From: Pseudomonadota bacterium
GTDB lineage: Bacteria; Pseudomonadota; Gammaproteobacteria; Arenicellales; UBA868
Direction: 5' to 3'
NCBI GenBank assembly: GCA_018672825.1
Contig: JABHUE010000124.1
Span: forward strand, 1 to 64,000
DNA: 64,000 bases
Position numbers and translations under genes: made by a program. Positions 30,501 through 42,131 of this stretch are shown one piece after another; position 1 is the first letter of the stretch, and the number at the start of each line of letters is the position of its first letter. Below the pieces are notes generated by a model. The model saw only the letters and a list, made by a program, of their open reading frames with translations, had not been told where the DNA came from and did not search any database.

Positions 30501-30613
30501 GAGGCCAACGTATCTCCGGGGTGACCGGTGTATGTCTTTCCGTTAAACCGAAACCTAATACTTCGCGAGCGATCAATTAAACCGCCGCGCGACAGACGCC
30601 TCGCGCCACTCAC
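27596..30613 (-). CDS. soxA: Sarcosine oxidase alpha subunit
   Basis: 1005 aa; RFRFNGKTYTGHPGDTLASALLAQGVRLFGRSFKYHRPRG; FAD motif VLIVGAGPSGL; C-terminal GcvT-like domain. Confidence 0.95.
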   Translation of the reverse strand: MSGARRLSRGGLIDRSRSIRFRFNGKTYTGHPGDTLASALLAQGVRLFGRSFKYHRPRGIVGAGAEEPNALVQVGEAGYSTPNLRATQVELYEGLSAQTVNGWPSLKHDVGAINSMFSRILPAGFYYKTFMWPRSAWMRYEHFIRKAAGLGRTPEFPDPDIYDKRHIHCDVLIVGAGPSGLIAALTAARSGARVILADEQAQFGGSLLSASSTIGGTRAVDWVKKIVDELRTFPEVKLLNRSTVVGYFDHNFLTINSRRTHHLASGDSDPRMSRERLWRVRAGEVVLATGAIERPLVFDGNDLPGVMLSSAVTTYIRRYGVAPGRTGVVFTNNDSGYQAAIDMAWAGMKVVAIVDSRRSPGASVARETEALGIPVYKGHVISSARSGSEGLNRVELSRWSKSTGELTAHKGMIDCQILALSGGLSPVVHLHSQSGAKPVFDSRVAAFLPGASVQKERSVGGCNGTFDLGDCLREGVQGALAAANARGFSATGVDIPATDHRQHAPIEALWEVPANILDGGRTKKFVDYQNDATASDIRLAAREGYRSIEHVKRYTALGFGTDQGKLGNINGLAILGKALNKEPGDVGTTTFRPNYTPVTFGAIAGRNLGPELFDPVRKTAIHPWHVKRGALFENVGQWKRPWYYPRSGESMSDAVNRECLATRDSVGVLDASTLGKIDIQGPDAAELLNRIYTNGWTNLLPGRCRYGFMLGEDGMVMDDGVTTCIAPDHYLMTTTTGGAAAVMGWMERWLQTEWPDLQVYLTSVTDQWSVMSVAGPQSRAVLHAAGCDVELDSESFPFMSMREGKIGGVSSRISRISFSGELAFEISVNANYGMTLWQTIMDAGRAYDITPYGTEAMHVLRAEKGYVIVGQDTDGSVTPNDLGMDWIVSKNKDFIGKRSLFRADTLRSNRKQLVGLLTDNSKTVLPEGAQLVNSPQQSRPVPMMGHVSSSYYSASLGRSIALALVKGGRTRMGSTIFAQLMDDQIVPAVIVDPVFYDPENQRSKS

Positions 30614-30891
30614 GAAGGGTCTCCCGAGGGCGAATCTCCTGATCGGTAGACGCTCACAATCCTGTAGCTCACAGTATCGCGAATAACGTTAAACCAACGA
30701 CGACAGCCTGCTGAATGGCACCATTGCTCGGCATGCTGACCCTTCTTATTGTCACGAAAAAAAAGGTAGTCACCCCATTCCCGATCATTGAGATTTTCTG
30801 GAGACAGCGGACGCACGATATGCGCCTCACCTCCATAGCTAAACTCATCCTGATCGCGTGAACCACACCAGGGGCATTCAATCTCAAGCAA
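30610..30891 (-). CDS. soxD: Sarcosine oxidase delta subunit
   Basis: IECPWCGSRDQDEFSYGGEAHIVRP...WGDYLFFRDNKKGQHAEQWCHSAGCRRWFNVIRDT. Confidence 0.93.
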   Translation of the reverse strand: MLEIECPWCGSRDQDEFSYGGEAHIVRPLSPENLNDREWGDYLFFRDNKKGQHAEQWCHSAGCRRWFNVIRDTVSYRIVSVYRSGDSPSGDPS

Positions 30892-30925
30892 GGCACAAAC
30901 TCCAATTCATAAACTTTCTATTTGA

Positions 30926-32212
30926 TTAATGGGCGACGCCAGCAGCGCCGTGTTCGTCAATGAGTGCGCCTGAATAAAAGCGATCAAGCTCAAAAGCCGC
31001 ATTCAGTGGATGCGGTTCGTCGTTCGCAACGGTGTGCGCAAAAACCCAGCCTGACCCGGGTGTCGCTTTGAAGCCCCCCGTACCCCAGCCGCAGTTAAAG
31101 TACAGTCCGTCAACCGGGGTTTTGGAGATAATGGGGCACGCATCAGGGCATACATCAACAATTCCGCCCCACTGCCGAAGCATTCTGACCCGACTAAAGA
31201 CCGGGAAAAGCTCGACGATTGCAGCCACATTACCCTCTATTATCGAAAAGCTCCCGCGCTGACCGTAGCCTGTGTAGGCATCGATACCCGCGCCGATGAC
31301 AAGCTCGCCTTTGTCCGATTGGCTGACATATCCGTGAACGGCGTTTGACATCACAACCGTATCAAGGACGGGCTTCAGGGGCTCGGAAACGAGCGCCTGC
31401 AAAGGGTGACTTTCAACCGGCAGCCTGAAACCACCCATCTCCGCCAACACGCTTGCGTGTCCAGCCACCACCACCGCCACTTTTTTGGCCCCGATATAGC
31501 CGCGATTGGTCTCCACTCCCCGGACAGATCCGCTCTCTTGGCGAATGCCGGTCACCTCGCAATTTTGAATAATATCCACCCCGCTTGAATCAGCGGCGCG
31601 CGCATAGCCCCACGCCACGGCGTCATGCCTCGCGACACCGCCTCGGGGTTGGTAAGAGGCGCCCAACACCGGATATCGGGTATCGCCCGATATGTTCATG
31701 GCGGGGACTATCTCTTTGATTTGATCTGGCAGCAGGATTTCGCTGTCAATCCCATTCAACCGGTTGGCGTTCGAGCGTCGATAGATATCACGCATATCCT
31801 GCAACGTATGCCCCAAGTTCATTACGCCACGCTGACTGAACATCACGTTGAAGTTCAACTCTTGACTTAACCCTTCCCAAAGCTTGAGCGATTTTTCATA
31901 TAAATGGGCCGACTCATCCCAAAGATAGTTCGATCGGACAATAGTCGTATTGCGACCTGTATTGCCACCACCGATCCATCCCTTCTCAAGGAGTGCAACG
32001 CGGCCAACATTATGCTCTGACGCTAGATAATAGGCTGTCGCGAGACCATGCCCTCCCCCACCGACGACTATTACATCGTACTCACCGGCAGGTTCCGGGC
32101 TTCGCCATGCTTCCGCCCAATCCTGATGATAATTAACTGCGTTTCGGGCCAGACTAAATACGGAATAACGATCTTTTTTCACACTGTTTCCGTCGCGATA
32201 GACTTTAAACAA
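30926..32212 (-). CDS. soxB: Sarcosine oxidase beta subunit
   Basis: [53 protein letters not shown]. Confidence 0.95.
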   Translation of the reverse strand: MFKVYRDGNSVKKDRYSVFSLARNAVNYHQDWAEAWRSPEPAGEYDVIVVGGGGHGLATAYYLASEHNVGRVALLEKGWIGGGNTGRNTTIVRSNYLWDESAHLYEKSLKLWEGLSQELNFNVMFSQRGVMNLGHTLQDMRDIYRRSNANRLNGIDSEILLPDQIKEIVPAMNISGDTRYPVLGASYQPRGGVARHDAVAWGYARAADSSGVDIIQNCEVTGIRQESGSVRGVETNRGYIGAKKVAVVVAGHASVLAEMGGFRLPVESHPLQALVSEPLKPVLDTVVMSNAVHGYVSQSDKGELVIGAGIDAYTGYGQRGSFSIIEGNVAAIVELFPVFSRVRMLRQWGGIVDVCPDACPIISKTPVDGLYFNCGWGTGGFKATPGSGWVFAHTVANDEPHPLNAAFELDRFYSGALIDEHGAAGVAH

Positions 32213-32282
32213 ATAGTGATGCCGCTAGGCGACACTTCCTCGGAGAACCGTACAGCAGGCTCATCCACTAGACGTCTACGTC

Positions 32283-33542
32283 TCAGACCTCACGGTAGAC
32301 CGGAAAGCGAGAACAGAGTTCGAGCACTTTTCCTTTCACCGACTCTTCTACCGACTGATCATCGATGTTCTCGAGAATATCGCAAATCCAATGTGTAATT
32401 TGACTCATCTCGTCAACCCCAAAACCGCGAGTCGTACCCGCTGGTGACCCAATCCGAAGACCGCTGGTTACAAATGGGGACTGTGGATCATTAGGTACCG
32501 AGTTCTTGTTAACTGTAATGTTGGCGCGACCCAATGCCGCATCAGCGGCCTTGCCGGTCACGCCTTTGCTAATTAAATCAAGCAAGAACAGGTGATTATC
32601 GGTACCACCTGAAACAATGTCGAAACCTCTGTCCAAAAAGACTGCTGCCATCGCTCGCGCGTTCGCGATGACTTGCTCCCCATATGAACGAAACTCCGGT
32701 TGAAGCGCCTCTTTGAATGCAACTGCTTTACCCGCAATCGCATGCATTAGAGGACCGCCTTGAGTGCCCGGAAACACAAGAGAAGAAAGTTTCTTTTCAA
32801 TCTCAGGGTTGGCGCGAGCCATTATCATGCCGCCTCTGGCGCCTCGTAATGTTTTATGCGTTGTGCAAGTCGTCACGTCTGCAATACCGAGCGGGCTGGG
32901 ATATAAATCAACTGCGACAAGCCCGGTGACGTGAGCCATATCTGCCAAGAAATAGGCGCCAATGCTGTCGGCTATGTCCCGAAACCGCTGCCAATCTAAA
33001 AAACGGCTGTAAGCCGAAAAACCGGCAACTATCATCTTAGGCTTATGTTCTTTTGCCAACTGCTCTACTTGATCATAATCAATTTCACCGATATCTGTAT
33101 TCAGTCCATACTGAACCGGCTGATAAAGTTTGCCTGAGAAGTTTACTGCCGCACCGTGAGTCAAATGACCGCCATGAGCCAAGCTCATTCCAAGCACGGT
33201 ATCGCCCGGATTTAATAGCGCCATATAAACAGCCGCATTTGCGCCAGAACCGGAATGAGGCTGAACGTTGACATAATCAGCATTAAATAGTTGTTTTGCA
33301 CGATCGATGGCGAGCTGCTCTGCGACATCAACAAATTCGCAGCCTCCGTAGTATCTTTTTCCGGGATAACCCTCGGCATATTTATTCGTAAGCACTGTCC
33401 CCTGAGCTTCCAGTACTCGTGGACTTGCATAGTTCTCCGAGGCAATTAATTCAATATGTTCTTCCTGCCGACGGCTCTCATTCTGAATGGCTTCCCAAAG
33501 CTCTGGATCAAAGTCTTCTATTCGATCATTGGTACTAAACAT
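32283..33542 (-). CDS. glyA: Serine hydroxymethyltransferase
   Basis: [59 protein letters not shown]. Confidence 0.96.
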   Translation of the reverse strand: MFSTNDRIEDFDPELWEAIQNESRRQEEHIELIASENYASPRVLEAQGTVLTNKYAEGYPGKRYYGGCEFVDVAEQLAIDRAKQLFNADYVNVQPHSGSGANAAVYMALLNPGDTVLGMSLAHGGHLTHGAAVNFSGKLYQPVQYGLNTDIGEIDYDQVEQLAKEHKPKMIVAGFSAYSRFLDWQRFRDIADSIGAYFLADMAHVTGLVAVDLYPSPLGIADVTTCTTHKTLRGARGGMIMARANPEIEKKLSSLVFPGTQGGPLMHAIAGKAVAFKEALQPEFRSYGEQVIANARAMAAVFLDRGFDIVSGGTDNHLFLLDLISKGVTGKAADAALGRANITVNKNSVPNDPQSPFVTSGLRIGSPAGTTRGFGVDEMSQITHWICDILENIDDQSVEESVKGKVLELCSRFPVYREV

Positions 33543-33658
33543 AGTTTCTTTTTCCGTTAAATTAGTAGTTGAATTGCTCGGCGAATAAGCCTGCCCGCAC
33601 AGCGGTCGATTCTACCGGACTCAACGCCTCGACCCAATACACCTTTTAGTGCTATCGA

Positions 33659-34429
33659 TCAAAGAATTTTATCGTCCCGGTTGACCCAGCGAGCAAGGCT
33701 GTAAAGTGAACGCTCCCCATGATAGTTAAGATGCTCCTCTGAGTAGCACCACTCCCTGCCAACGGGACAAGAAAGGCGGGACCGGCACACCAATCCGCAA
33801 CCCGTTTGATCCTCAATCCGTCTCGAAACGCAGCCATTAAGATCTGGCAGCGCATCAGATCTAAGAGCGCTTGCCGGGCAATTCGAGATACAAGGCTTCT
33901 CAACACAGCTATCACAAGGCGAATGACGGATTCGAAACGCATTTGTAACCGGCAACTGAGACTGGGTCAAAAATGCGGCGCGATAAGCAAACCAGGGGCC
34001 GTACTGCGGATTGATGTCGAGCCCGAGCGGTGAAGGCGCACCCCACCCCAACGATCGCCCTATTTGCTGTAAGGGAATCAAGGTGTTGCCGGGATAAATG
34101 ATCCGTGGTGATTGATCTCCCCAAAACAAGCGACTGACCTCGAGACTGGTTTCGGTAGAAAATTCATCAAACCGATCATCACCGAGTCGGTTATTTTCTT
34201 TTAAAAAGTGCCATAACGATGAGCCCGCCATGCCGAGTAAAACCAGTCGATCGTTGGGGTGAGTGGAAATTCCTGCTTGATCCCAGGCTTTTTGAAGCTC
34301 TCGATCAAAATCATCAACACAAATAATAGCGCGAAGATTCATCCCTCGATTCTCGAGCCAATCGTGTCCTCCCCGTATATCAGTATGATTGTTTTCAGCC
34401 ATTAGAATCTGTGTTGTGGCAATAATCAC
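33659..34429 (-). CDS. Fe-S protein resembling the C-terminal half of epoxyqueuosine reductase-type proteins
   Basis: CDSCVEKPCISNCPASAL...GCVSRRIEDQTGCGLVCRSRLSCPVGREW; preceding GRSLGWGAPSPLGLDINPQYGPWFAYRAAFLT aligns by eye to the QueG region before the ferredoxin domain. Confidence 0.55.
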   Translation of the reverse strand: MIIATTQILMAENNHTDIRGGHDWLENRGMNLRAIICVDDFDRELQKAWDQAGISTHPNDRLVLLGMAGSSLWHFLKENNRLGDDRFDEFSTETSLEVSRLFWGDQSPRIIYPGNTLIPLQQIGRSLGWGAPSPLGLDINPQYGPWFAYRAAFLTQSQLPVTNAFRIRHSPCDSCVEKPCISNCPASALRSDALPDLNGCVSRRIEDQTGCGLVCRSRLSCPVGREWCYSEEHLNYHGERSLYSLARWVNRDDKIL

Positions 34430-34526
34430 GTATTACGCATACTATCTTTGAACCTCGATTGCATCAATTTCCTATCCATTTTGCAAAAATCGTATCAAGT
34501 AACGAAAATGCACCTTTACAAAGTTC

Positions 34527-35498
34527 GTGCGTCAACCCCATGGCCTCATCAAGATGTTGACTCATAGTCATTCCCGATGCGTGATTCATGGTCATCGAGG
34601 CGCAAGAGGGCTAGCGCCGGAAAATACGCTGAAAGGGTTCGCCCGCGCCTGTCAAATTGGGGTTGATGGTCTTGAATTGGATGTCTTAATTAACGCGGAG
34701 GAACGAGTGGTGATTCATCATGACCACAGACTTAATCCCGATTTAACACGAGACAACCAGGGGTTCTGGGTGGATACACCTACCCCTCTCATAAAAGATC
34801 TCGACACCGTGGAACTGAAATCCTATGACATTGGTCAAGTCAAACCTGGCTCTAAGACCCATCAGACCTTCCCAAGACAATATCCAAGCGACGGGGAGTC
34901 AATTCTATTGCTCAGCGACCTCGCGGAATGGTGGAAAAACCTGAAACCGGTCCGTCCCATCATTAACATTGAACTGAAATCCGACCCTGAGTGTCCTGAT
35001 CATACCCCGCCTGTTAAAGATTACGTTGGGATCGTCATTGACGAAATAAAACGATTCGCTCTCATCGAGCATGTGTGGATACAAGCTTTCGATTGGTCTC
35101 TCTTGATCGAAACTAAGCGCCAATGCAAGGAGATCCCCACCGGCTTTCTCAGCGCTGAGCACGATGATGGCCCAACCATTTGGAGGGAAACACCGTCCCC
35201 GTGGCTAGCAGGATTCGATCCGTTCTGTCATAACGGAAAAGTCGCCGACGCGGTTGTCGCCGCTGGCGGGGACTACTGGGGCCCGTGGTACGGTGACTTG
35301 TGTCAACAGAGTGTGACTCACGCCAGGAATCTAGGACTGGGCGTTCACCCCTGGACACTCAATGAGTCTGCCGATATCAAAAAGACTTTGGAGTGGGGCG
35401 TGACAGGGATTACGACTGACTATCCGGATCTTGCCAGGGAAATCTTCCGCGCGAATCAAATAGCGGTGCCAGACGCCCTTGATTGCTCATCACATTGA
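34527..35498 (+). CDS. Glycerophosphodiester phosphodiesterase family protein
   Basis: [53 protein letters not shown]; start may be the Met at 34548. Confidence 0.92.
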   Translation: MRQPHGLIKMLTHSHSRCVIHGHRGARGLAPENTLKGFARACQIGVDGLELDVLINAEERVVIHHDHRLNPDLTRDNQGFWVDTPTPLIKDLDTVELKSYDIGQVKPGSKTHQTFPRQYPSDGESILLLSDLAEWWKNLKPVRPIINIELKSDPECPDHTPPVKDYVGIVIDEIKRFALIEHVWIQAFDWSLLIETKRQCKEIPTGFLSAEHDDGPTIWRETPSPWLAGFDPFCHNGKVADAVVAAGGDYWGPWYGDLCQQSVTHARNLGLGVHPWTLNESADIKKTLEWGVTGITTDYPDLAREIFRANQIAVPDALDCSSH

Positions 35499-35514
35499 TG
35501 AACGAACATTGCCA

Positions 35515-37371
35515 ATGAGTGAACCCATCATATCTGTTCGAAATTTAAGAGTATCCTTTGAGATGGCGACTGGAGAAATTGAGGTGCTCAAAGGCGTCGA
35601 TTTTGATATTGGAAAAGCGAGCACCATCGCACTGGTTGGAGAATCCGGATCAGGTAAATCAGTTACAGCGCAGGCCATCATGGGAATCTTACCCTCTACC
35701 GCGCGGATCACCTCTGGCGAGATTACCTTTCGGGACCCTCGATCCGGATCCATAACGGAGATTTCAGCCCTCTCCCAAGATGATCCGACTCTTCGAAAAA
35801 TACGAGGCGGGAAGATCTCTATTATTTTTCAGGAACCAATGGTGGCGCTATCCCCCTTGCACACAATCGGCGATCAAATCAGTGAGGCGCTTTTTTTGCA
35901 TCAGGAAACGAGTCGGTCGGAAGGACTCTCGCGAACCGAAGCCATGCTTGATTTGGTCGGCTTTCCCAACCCTTCTCAGGCGCTCAGAACTTATCCGTTC
36001 GAATTGTCAGGTGGATTGCGCCAACGGGCAATGATTGCGATGGCTCTCGTCTGTCGACCTGCGCTTCTCATTGCGGATGAACCAACGACTGCACTTGATG
36101 TGACCGTGCAAGCCCAAATATTGAATTTGATCAGGGATCTTCAACATGATCTCAAAATGGCTTTATTACTAATCACTCACGATCTTGGCGTTGTCGCAAA
36201 TATGGCTGAAGAACTCGTAGTCATGTATCACGGTAAGGTTGTAGAGAGCGGCTCCGCAAAGGATCTTTTTGAAAACCCACGTCATCCTTACCTGTCAGCG
36301 CTATTTAAGGCAGTGCCCCGTTTCGGTATGGACAAAGATGATCGACTCGTACCTGTTCGCCCCATTGACCAAAAACTGGGTGCACACTTCCAGAGAAAAC
36401 CGGCCATCAAGTCCCAATCAAGCACACTTTTAACGGTTAACGGGTTGAGCAAACGTTTTACGATTCGCTCCGAAGGCTTACTTACTAAAGCGCCCTCAAC
36501 AAGCATTCAGGCCGTGGATGACGTCAGTTTCGAGATAGCACAAGGCGAATGTCTTGGTCTTGTCGGTGAAAGCGGTTGCGGTAAAACAACGCTCAGCAAG
36601 ATGCTCATGCGCGCATTATCGCCCGACTCGGGGAGGATTCAATATAGAGGGCCAGATGGTCCCATTGATATCCTCAGTCTTGAGGGCAGCGACCTTATGG
36701 CGATGCGAAAAAAAATGCAGTTGATCTTCCAGGATCCCTTCAGTTCATTGAGCCCCCGGATGACCGTGTTCGATATCGTTCGCGAACCCTTTGTGATCCA
36801 CAACGAAGGTGATCTCGAAGCACAACGTGATCTCGTTCAGGAATTAATGCAACTGGTTGGACTCGATCCAAGATTTCTCAATCGTTACCCCCACAGTTTT
36901 TCGGGTGGACAACGCCAACGAATCAGTATTGCTCGCGCGCTTGCACTCCAACCTGAACTTCTCATATGCGATGAACCGGTGTCAGCATTAGATGTATCAA
37001 TTCAGGCACAAGTGCTCAACTTGCTTAAAGATTTAAAAAATGAACTCGGACTCACTTACCTGTTTATCTCTCATAATCTGGCAGTGATCGACTATATCGC
37101 TGATCGAATTGCGGTCATGCATCGTGGTCGTATTGTTGAGATCGCGCCAAGGAGCGAACTTTTTTCGAATCCGACTCATCCCTACACACAATCTTTACTG
37201 CACGCCGTGCCTCACCCTGATATCGCCCGACCGCTCGACTTTAATGCTATTAGTGCCCTAGGCGGCAATGATCCCGACCGCTGGCCTGCTGTATTTCGTT
37301 TTGAAGCTGGCGAGAGCGCTAAATGGATCGATCTTGGCAATCAACATCATGTCCGTGCACATGCAACATAA
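35515..37371 (+). CDS. Oligopeptide-type ABC transporter ATP-binding protein, two fused ATPase domains
   Basis: Track ORF starts at 35479; [15 protein letters not shown] at 35515 is the likelier start. Two Walker A motifs ([17 protein letters not shown]) and two Walker B/D-loop motifs. Confidence 0.92.
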   Translation: MSEPIISVRNLRVSFEMATGEIEVLKGVDFDIGKASTIALVGESGSGKSVTAQAIMGILPSTARITSGEITFRDPRSGSITEISALSQDDPTLRKIRGGKISIIFQEPMVALSPLHTIGDQISEALFLHQETSRSEGLSRTEAMLDLVGFPNPSQALRTYPFELSGGLRQRAMIAMALVCRPALLIADEPTTALDVTVQAQILNLIRDLQHDLKMALLLITHDLGVVANMAEELVVMYHGKVVESGSAKDLFENPRHPYLSALFKAVPRFGMDKDDRLVPVRPIDQKLGAHFQRKPAIKSQSSTLLTVNGLSKRFTIRSEGLLTKAPSTSIQAVDDVSFEIAQGECLGLVGESGCGKTTLSKMLMRALSPDSGRIQYRGPDGPIDILSLEGSDLMAMRKKMQLIFQDPFSSLSPRMTVFDIVREPFVIHNEGDLEAQRDLVQELMQLVGLDPRFLNRYPHSFSGGQRQRISIARALALQPELLICDEPVSALDVSIQAQVLNLLKDLKNELGLTYLFISHNLAVIDYIADRIAVMHRGRIVEIAPRSELFSNPTHPYTQSLLHAVPHPDIARPLDFNAISALGGNDPDRWPAVFRFEAGESAKWIDLGNQHHVRAHAT

Positions 37372-39283
37372 TTTCAGGAGATTGATTAAATTGAATAGCA
37401 GAGTGTTGGCGATTTTCGGCTTGGTGGCCGGGTTGATTGGCTCTATCACGGTGGTAAACGCAGAAGCCCCTCTGATCGCGGAACGGGTCTCGGCCGGTGA
37501 CCTTCCTCCAGAGGCGCAGCGCCTACCCTTGAGCCCACTCAAAATCGACCTTCCTGCACTGGGTCAAACGATTGGACAGCAAGGCGGTGAAATTGAAATA
37601 TTAATGGCAAGCAGTAAAGACACCCGAATGCTTACGGTTTATGGTTATTCGCGTCTCGTCGGCTTCAATCCTGAACTTGAACTCCAAAACGACATTGCGC
37701 TAGCAGTAGATATTGAGGAGGGTCGGCGCTTTACTTTTCATTTGAGACCTGGGCACCGTTGGTCTAACGGCAAACCGTTTACCAGTGAAGATTTTCGTTA
37801 CTTCTGGGAAGACATCGCAAACAACGAAATGCTGTCGCCTTTTGGTTTGCCAGAAGATTTACTTGTTAATGGAAGTCCACCGAGAGTCGATATTATTGAT
37901 CGCCATACTATTCGATACGAATGGCCTGCCCCCAACCCTTTATTCTTGCCCTCTCTCGCAGGGGCTCGGCCTTTATACATCTACGCGCCCGCTCACTATC
38001 TAAAGCAGTTTCATGGAAAATATGTTGACCCGGAAAAACTGGAAGCTATGGTTGACGAAGCTGGCGTCCGCAACTGGGCAGGTTTACATACCCGGTACGG
38101 GCATCAATACAAATTCGATAATCCGAATCTGCCGACTCTGCAGCCTTGGCGGTGCATCACATCAGCTCCATCAGAGCGATTTATTTTTGAGCGAAACCCT
38201 TACTTTCATCGCGTTGATTCGCACGGTCAACAACTTCCGTATCTCGATCGCATTATTGTCAATATTGCCAGTTCAGGACTCATCCCCGCTAAGACCGGCG
38301 CTGGTGAATCGGGTCTTCAAGCACGCTATCTGAGATTGGATAACTACCCTTTTTTGAAAGAAGGTGAAAAACGTAATAATTTCGTTGTCAGGCTTTGGAA
38401 AATGGGAATCGGATCGCAAATCGCGATTTATCCCAATCTCAATGCGAATGACAGCGAATGGCAAACACTTCTAAGGGACGTAAGGTTTAGAAGAGCGTTG
38501 TCTCTGGGTATCGATCGGACGGAAATCAATGATGTAATTTACTTTGGCATCGTGAATGAAAGCGCAAATACCGTGCTCCCACAGAGCCCTCTTTTCGAGC
38601 ACGGCTATGCCAACGCCTGGAGCACATACGACCCCGATAAGGCTAATGCCCTGCTTGATGAAATCGGCCTGACTGCCCGCAATAAAGAAAACCTCCGACT
38701 TCTTCCAAGTGGTCGTCCATTGAAGATCGTGGTTCATTCAGCGGGCGAAAGCACAGAGCAAACCGATGTCATGGAGCTTATTCATGATACCTGGCTGAAC
38801 CTGGGCTTAAAGATATTCACGAAACCCTCCCAGCGAGAAGTATTTCGAGAACGACTTTATTCCGGCGAAGCACTGATGTCCATATGGACAGGTCTTGATA
38901 ATGGACTACCGACTTCAAACAGTCCTCCCACTGATTTGGCGCCAACGAACCAGACACAACCCCAATGGCCGGTGTGGGGGCAATTTTTTGAGACCGGCGG
39001 TCAAACCGGTCAAGCTCCGGATTTGCCCGAAGTCAAAGCGCTAGTGGCCCTGCTTAGGCAATGGCGGCGCGCGCCGGACCACGCTGAACGCACCGAGGCC
39101 TGGCGGGAGATGCTGAAAATTCATGCTGAGCAGGTATTTAGCATCGGCACAGTGAATTCCGTGCCACAACCGATTGTGATTGACGCCCGCCTTCGCAATG
39201 TTCCAGACGAAGGTATTTATGCTTGGGCGCCCGGGGCTTATTTTGGAATGTATCGACCGGACACGTTCTGGCTGGAACAATAA
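37349..39283 (+). CDS. Oligopeptide-type ABC transporter substrate-binding protein
   Basis: Start uncertain (track ORF from 37268). [33 protein letters not shown] family 5 pattern; hydrophobic leader. Confidence 0.87.
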   Translation: MSVHMQHNFRRLIKLNSRVLAIFGLVAGLIGSITVVNAEAPLIAERVSAGDLPPEAQRLPLSPLKIDLPALGQTIGQQGGEIEILMASSKDTRMLTVYGYSRLVGFNPELELQNDIALAVDIEEGRRFTFHLRPGHRWSNGKPFTSEDFRYFWEDIANNEMLSPFGLPEDLLVNGSPPRVDIIDRHTIRYEWPAPNPLFLPSLAGARPLYIYAPAHYLKQFHGKYVDPEKLEAMVDEAGVRNWAGLHTRYGHQYKFDNPNLPTLQPWRCITSAPSERFIFERNPYFHRVDSHGQQLPYLDRIIVNIASSGLIPAKTGAGESGLQARYLRLDNYPFLKEGEKRNNFVVRLWKMGIGSQIAIYPNLNANDSEWQTLLRDVRFRRALSLGIDRTEINDVIYFGIVNESANTVLPQSPLFEHGYANAWSTYDPDKANALLDEIGLTARNKENLRLLPSGRPLKIVVHSAGESTEQTDVMELIHDTWLNLGLKIFTKPSQREVFRERLYSGEALMSIWTGLDNGLPTSNSPPTDLAPTNQTQPQWPVWGQFFETGGQTGQAPDLPEVKALVALLRQWRRAPDHAERTEAWREMLKIHAEQVFSIGTVNSVPQPIVIDARLRNVPDEGIYAWAPGAYFGMYRPDTFWLEQ

Positions 39284-39301
39284 ATCATCGAGATCCCTCT
39301 A

Positions 39302-40300
39302 ATGCTTCGCTATTCAATTAGACGATTATTGACGATGATCCCAACACTGATTGCTATCAGTGTGATTGTGTTTGTCATTATTCAATTGCCGCCAGGTGAT
39401 TATCTTGAGAGCCATATTGCGACGATGCAAGCTCAAGGCGAGAGCATCGACCAAAAGAAAATCGCGTTTCTTCGCGAGCAGTACGGGCTCGATCAACCGA
39501 TGTGGAAACAATATCTCGATTGGGCGTTTGGTTTTATGCAGGGCGATCTAGGCTACTCTTTCGAATACGATATGCCCGTCAACGATGTTATTGGCGATCG
39601 CATGTTTCTGACCATTCTCATTTCGATTGTCACCATCGTTTTTACTTGGTTAATTGCATTTCCAATCGGCATCTACTCAGCAACCCATCAGTACAGCTGG
39701 GGTGATTATGGATTGACGTTTATCGGATTTATTGGACTCGCAACTCCGAACTTTTTGCTGGCACTCGTGATGCTTTATTTCGCTAATGTCTACTTCGGAA
39801 CCTCAATCGGCGGATTAATGGATCCCAGATTTATCGACGAACCCATGAGTAGCGAAAAGTTGCTCTCAATTCTTGAGCATCTCTGGATTCCGGTAATCGT
39901 GATCGGCACCTCCGGAACCGCAGCGATGATTCGCCGTCTGCGCGCAAACCTGCTAGATGAGCTCGGGAAACAGTACGTCACCACAGGTAAAGCCAAGGGC
40001 TTGCCGCCGGGAAAGTTACTGCGCAAATATCCGCTTCGCATGGCGCTCAACTTTTTTGTAGCAGACATTGGCAATCTGCTTCCGAGCATCATCTCCGGAG
40101 CCGAAGTGACTGCTGTTGTTCTCTCGCTGCCCACGACCGGGCCGCTATTGATCGCTTCACTGCAAAGCCAGGATATGTATTTAGCAGGTTCTTTTTTAAT
40201 GTTTCTCGCTATTCTGACCGTATTGGGAATGCTGGTTTCAGATCTTCTTCTTGCGGTTCTGGATCCACGGATCCGTCTTCAAGGGTCGATATCAAAGTGA
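39302..40300 (+). CDS. ABC transporter permease (DppB-like)
   Basis: MLRYSIRRLLTMIPTLIAISVIVFVIIQLPPGDYL; REQYGLDQPMWKQYLDW. Confidence 0.92.
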   Translation: MLRYSIRRLLTMIPTLIAISVIVFVIIQLPPGDYLESHIATMQAQGESIDQKKIAFLREQYGLDQPMWKQYLDWAFGFMQGDLGYSFEYDMPVNDVIGDRMFLTILISIVTIVFTWLIAFPIGIYSATHQYSWGDYGLTFIGFIGLATPNFLLALVMLYFANVYFGTSIGGLMDPRFIDEPMSSEKLLSILEHLWIPVIVIGTSGTAAMIRRLRANLLDELGKQYVTTGKAKGLPPGKLLRKYPLRMALNFFVADIGNLLPSIISGAEVTAVVLSLPTTGPLLIASLQSQDMYLAGSFLMFLAILTVLGMLVSDLLLAVLDPRIRLQGSISK

Positions 40301-41529
40301 GTCAGTCCACGCCTCGCCATTTCGTCTCTGAAGAGCCATTTGATCCGTACTCGGTCGAAAAACTCTCCAAAAATCAGGAATCTTTGTATCTCGCATCGCA
40401 GTGGCGATTGATGTGGTGGAAGCTCAAAAAACATCGGCTCGCGCTTATTTCGGGATTCATTCTTCTTCTTTTTTACCTGGTAGCCGCTCTGGCCGAATGG
40501 TTTGCGCCCTACGATCTTCACACGCGTACCCGTTTTATTCATGCGCCACCGCAAGCGATTCACCTATTTCACGAAGGAAAATTCATCGGGCCGTTTGTTT
40601 ATGGCTATAACTTCAAGTTGGATATGAACACGCTTAAACGTGAGTTCAGTCCCGACGAGAACAAAATCCAACCGATTCGTTTTTTCTGCTCAGGGGACTC
40701 TTATCGGTTCTGGGGATTACTCGAATCACGATTTCATTTTGTATGCCCCTCGGCCGAAACTTTGAAATATGACCCTGGAATAGACTCACTCAATCCGACT
40801 CCGACCTATTCATTTATATCAAAGTCCCAAGCAGGCGAACTATTCCTTCTCGGGACTGATCGATTGGGGCGTGACCTCCTTTCGAGGATCATTTATGGGT
40901 CAAGAATCTCATTAACCATCGGACTCGTTGGCATCGCAGTAAGTTTCTTTTTGGGAATGGTGATCGGAGGATTAGCTGGATACTTTGGGGGTTGGGTCGA
41001 CGCGCTGGTTCAAAGGTTAATTGAAGTACTTCGATCTTTTCCGGAAATTCCATTGTGGATGGCACTCTCTGCCGTCTTGCCGGTCACATGGAGTCCGTTG
41101 CTCATTTTTCTCGGAATCACAATAATCCTTGCCCTATTAGACTGGACGGGGCTTGCGCGTGCAGTACGGTCGAAATTGATGGCGCTTCGCGAGGAAGACT
41201 ATTGCACTGCCGCCCAACTAATGGGTGCCAAACCAGGGAGAATTATCGGGCGACACTTACTCCCCGGTTTTATGAGTCACTTGATCGCCTCCGCTTCCCT
41301 TTCAATTCCGGGAATGATTCTGGGTGAAACCGCGCTCAGCTTTCTCGGTCTCGGTTTACGACCGCCAATCACAAGTTGGGGCGTATTATTAAACGAGGCT
41401 CAAAACATTAACGTTGTCGCGCTATATCCTTGGCTGATGCTGCCCGTCGTACCCGTCATTGTTATTATTCTGGCGTTTAATTTTTTTGGCGACGGCCTCA
41501 GAGATGCGGCAGACCCCTACAAAAACTAG
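40297..41529 (+). CDS. ABC transporter permease (DppC-like)
   Basis: LGTDRLGRDLLSRIIYGSRISLTIGLVGIAVSFFLGMVIGGLAGYFGGWVD; ATP-domain contact motif; GTG start overlapping the upstream stop. Confidence 0.92.
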   Translation: MSQSTPRHFVSEEPFDPYSVEKLSKNQESLYLASQWRLMWWKLKKHRLALISGFILLLFYLVAALAEWFAPYDLHTRTRFIHAPPQAIHLFHEGKFIGPFVYGYNFKLDMNTLKREFSPDENKIQPIRFFCSGDSYRFWGLLESRFHFVCPSAETLKYDPGIDSLNPTPTYSFISKSQAGELFLLGTDRLGRDLLSRIIYGSRISLTIGLVGIAVSFFLGMVIGGLAGYFGGWVDALVQRLIEVLRSFPEIPLWMALSAVLPVTWSPLLIFLGITIILALLDWTGLARAVRSKLMALREEDYCTAAQLMGAKPGRIIGRHLLPGFMSHLIASASLSIPGMILGETALSFLGLGLRPPITSWGVLLNEAQNINVVALYPWLMLPVVPVIVIILAFNFFGDGLRDAADPYKN

Positions 41530-41540
41530 AGAAATAAACT

Positions 41541-42113
41541 ATGACCGTTAGGATTCCTGATAATTATGTCAGCGGCGGATTTGCCATGGAATACGAAGTG
41601 CCGTGGATGACGCCCGGCGCGGTGAAACGCCTTGATGAATTAGTGAAGTCAACCGATAACGTGATTGAAGTCGGCACGGGCGGGTCAACCCTCTTTTTTG
41701 CCCGACGCGCTCATTCCGTCATTGGCATCGAACCGGACATGGAATGGGCCGATTCAGTGATCCAAGAAGCCTCTGGTCGCAACATCAACAACGCTCATAT
41801 TATTGCTGAATCTGATCCCGATCGAGTGCTTCAAATCGCCGGACGGCTTGCAGCATGCACCGTACTGTCGGTTGATCCGGACGATGGCTATGACCGCGAT
41901 CAGCTTCAGGATATTCTAGCCTCTCGAGCCGACGATCAACTCGAAGTCGTTGTGATGGATAACTATGGCGCGGCCGACCTGTTTTCAAAATCTTACGACT
42001 GGTCTAATGACTCCGTTATTGCCTCTCTGCCAGGATCAGGCTGGACAGGGTATTCATATGATGATCCGAAGTGGCGGGGAAAAGGCACGCGGGTTTTTTG
42101 GCGACGTCGATAA
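41541..42113 (+). CDS. Possible SAM-dependent methyltransferase-like protein
   Basis: VIEVGTGGSTLFFARRAHSVIGIEPDMEWAD resembles motif I of class I methyltransferases. Confidence 0.5.
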   Translation: MTVRIPDNYVSGGFAMEYEVPWMTPGAVKRLDELVKSTDNVIEVGTGGSTLFFARRAHSVIGIEPDMEWADSVIQEASGRNINNAHIIAESDPDRVLQIAGRLAACTVLSVDPDDGYDRDQLQDILASRADDQLEVVVMDNYGAADLFSKSYDWSNDSVIASLPGSGWTGYSYDDPKWRGKGTRVFWRRR

Positions 42114-42131
42114 CAACCCGCATCATGACGC

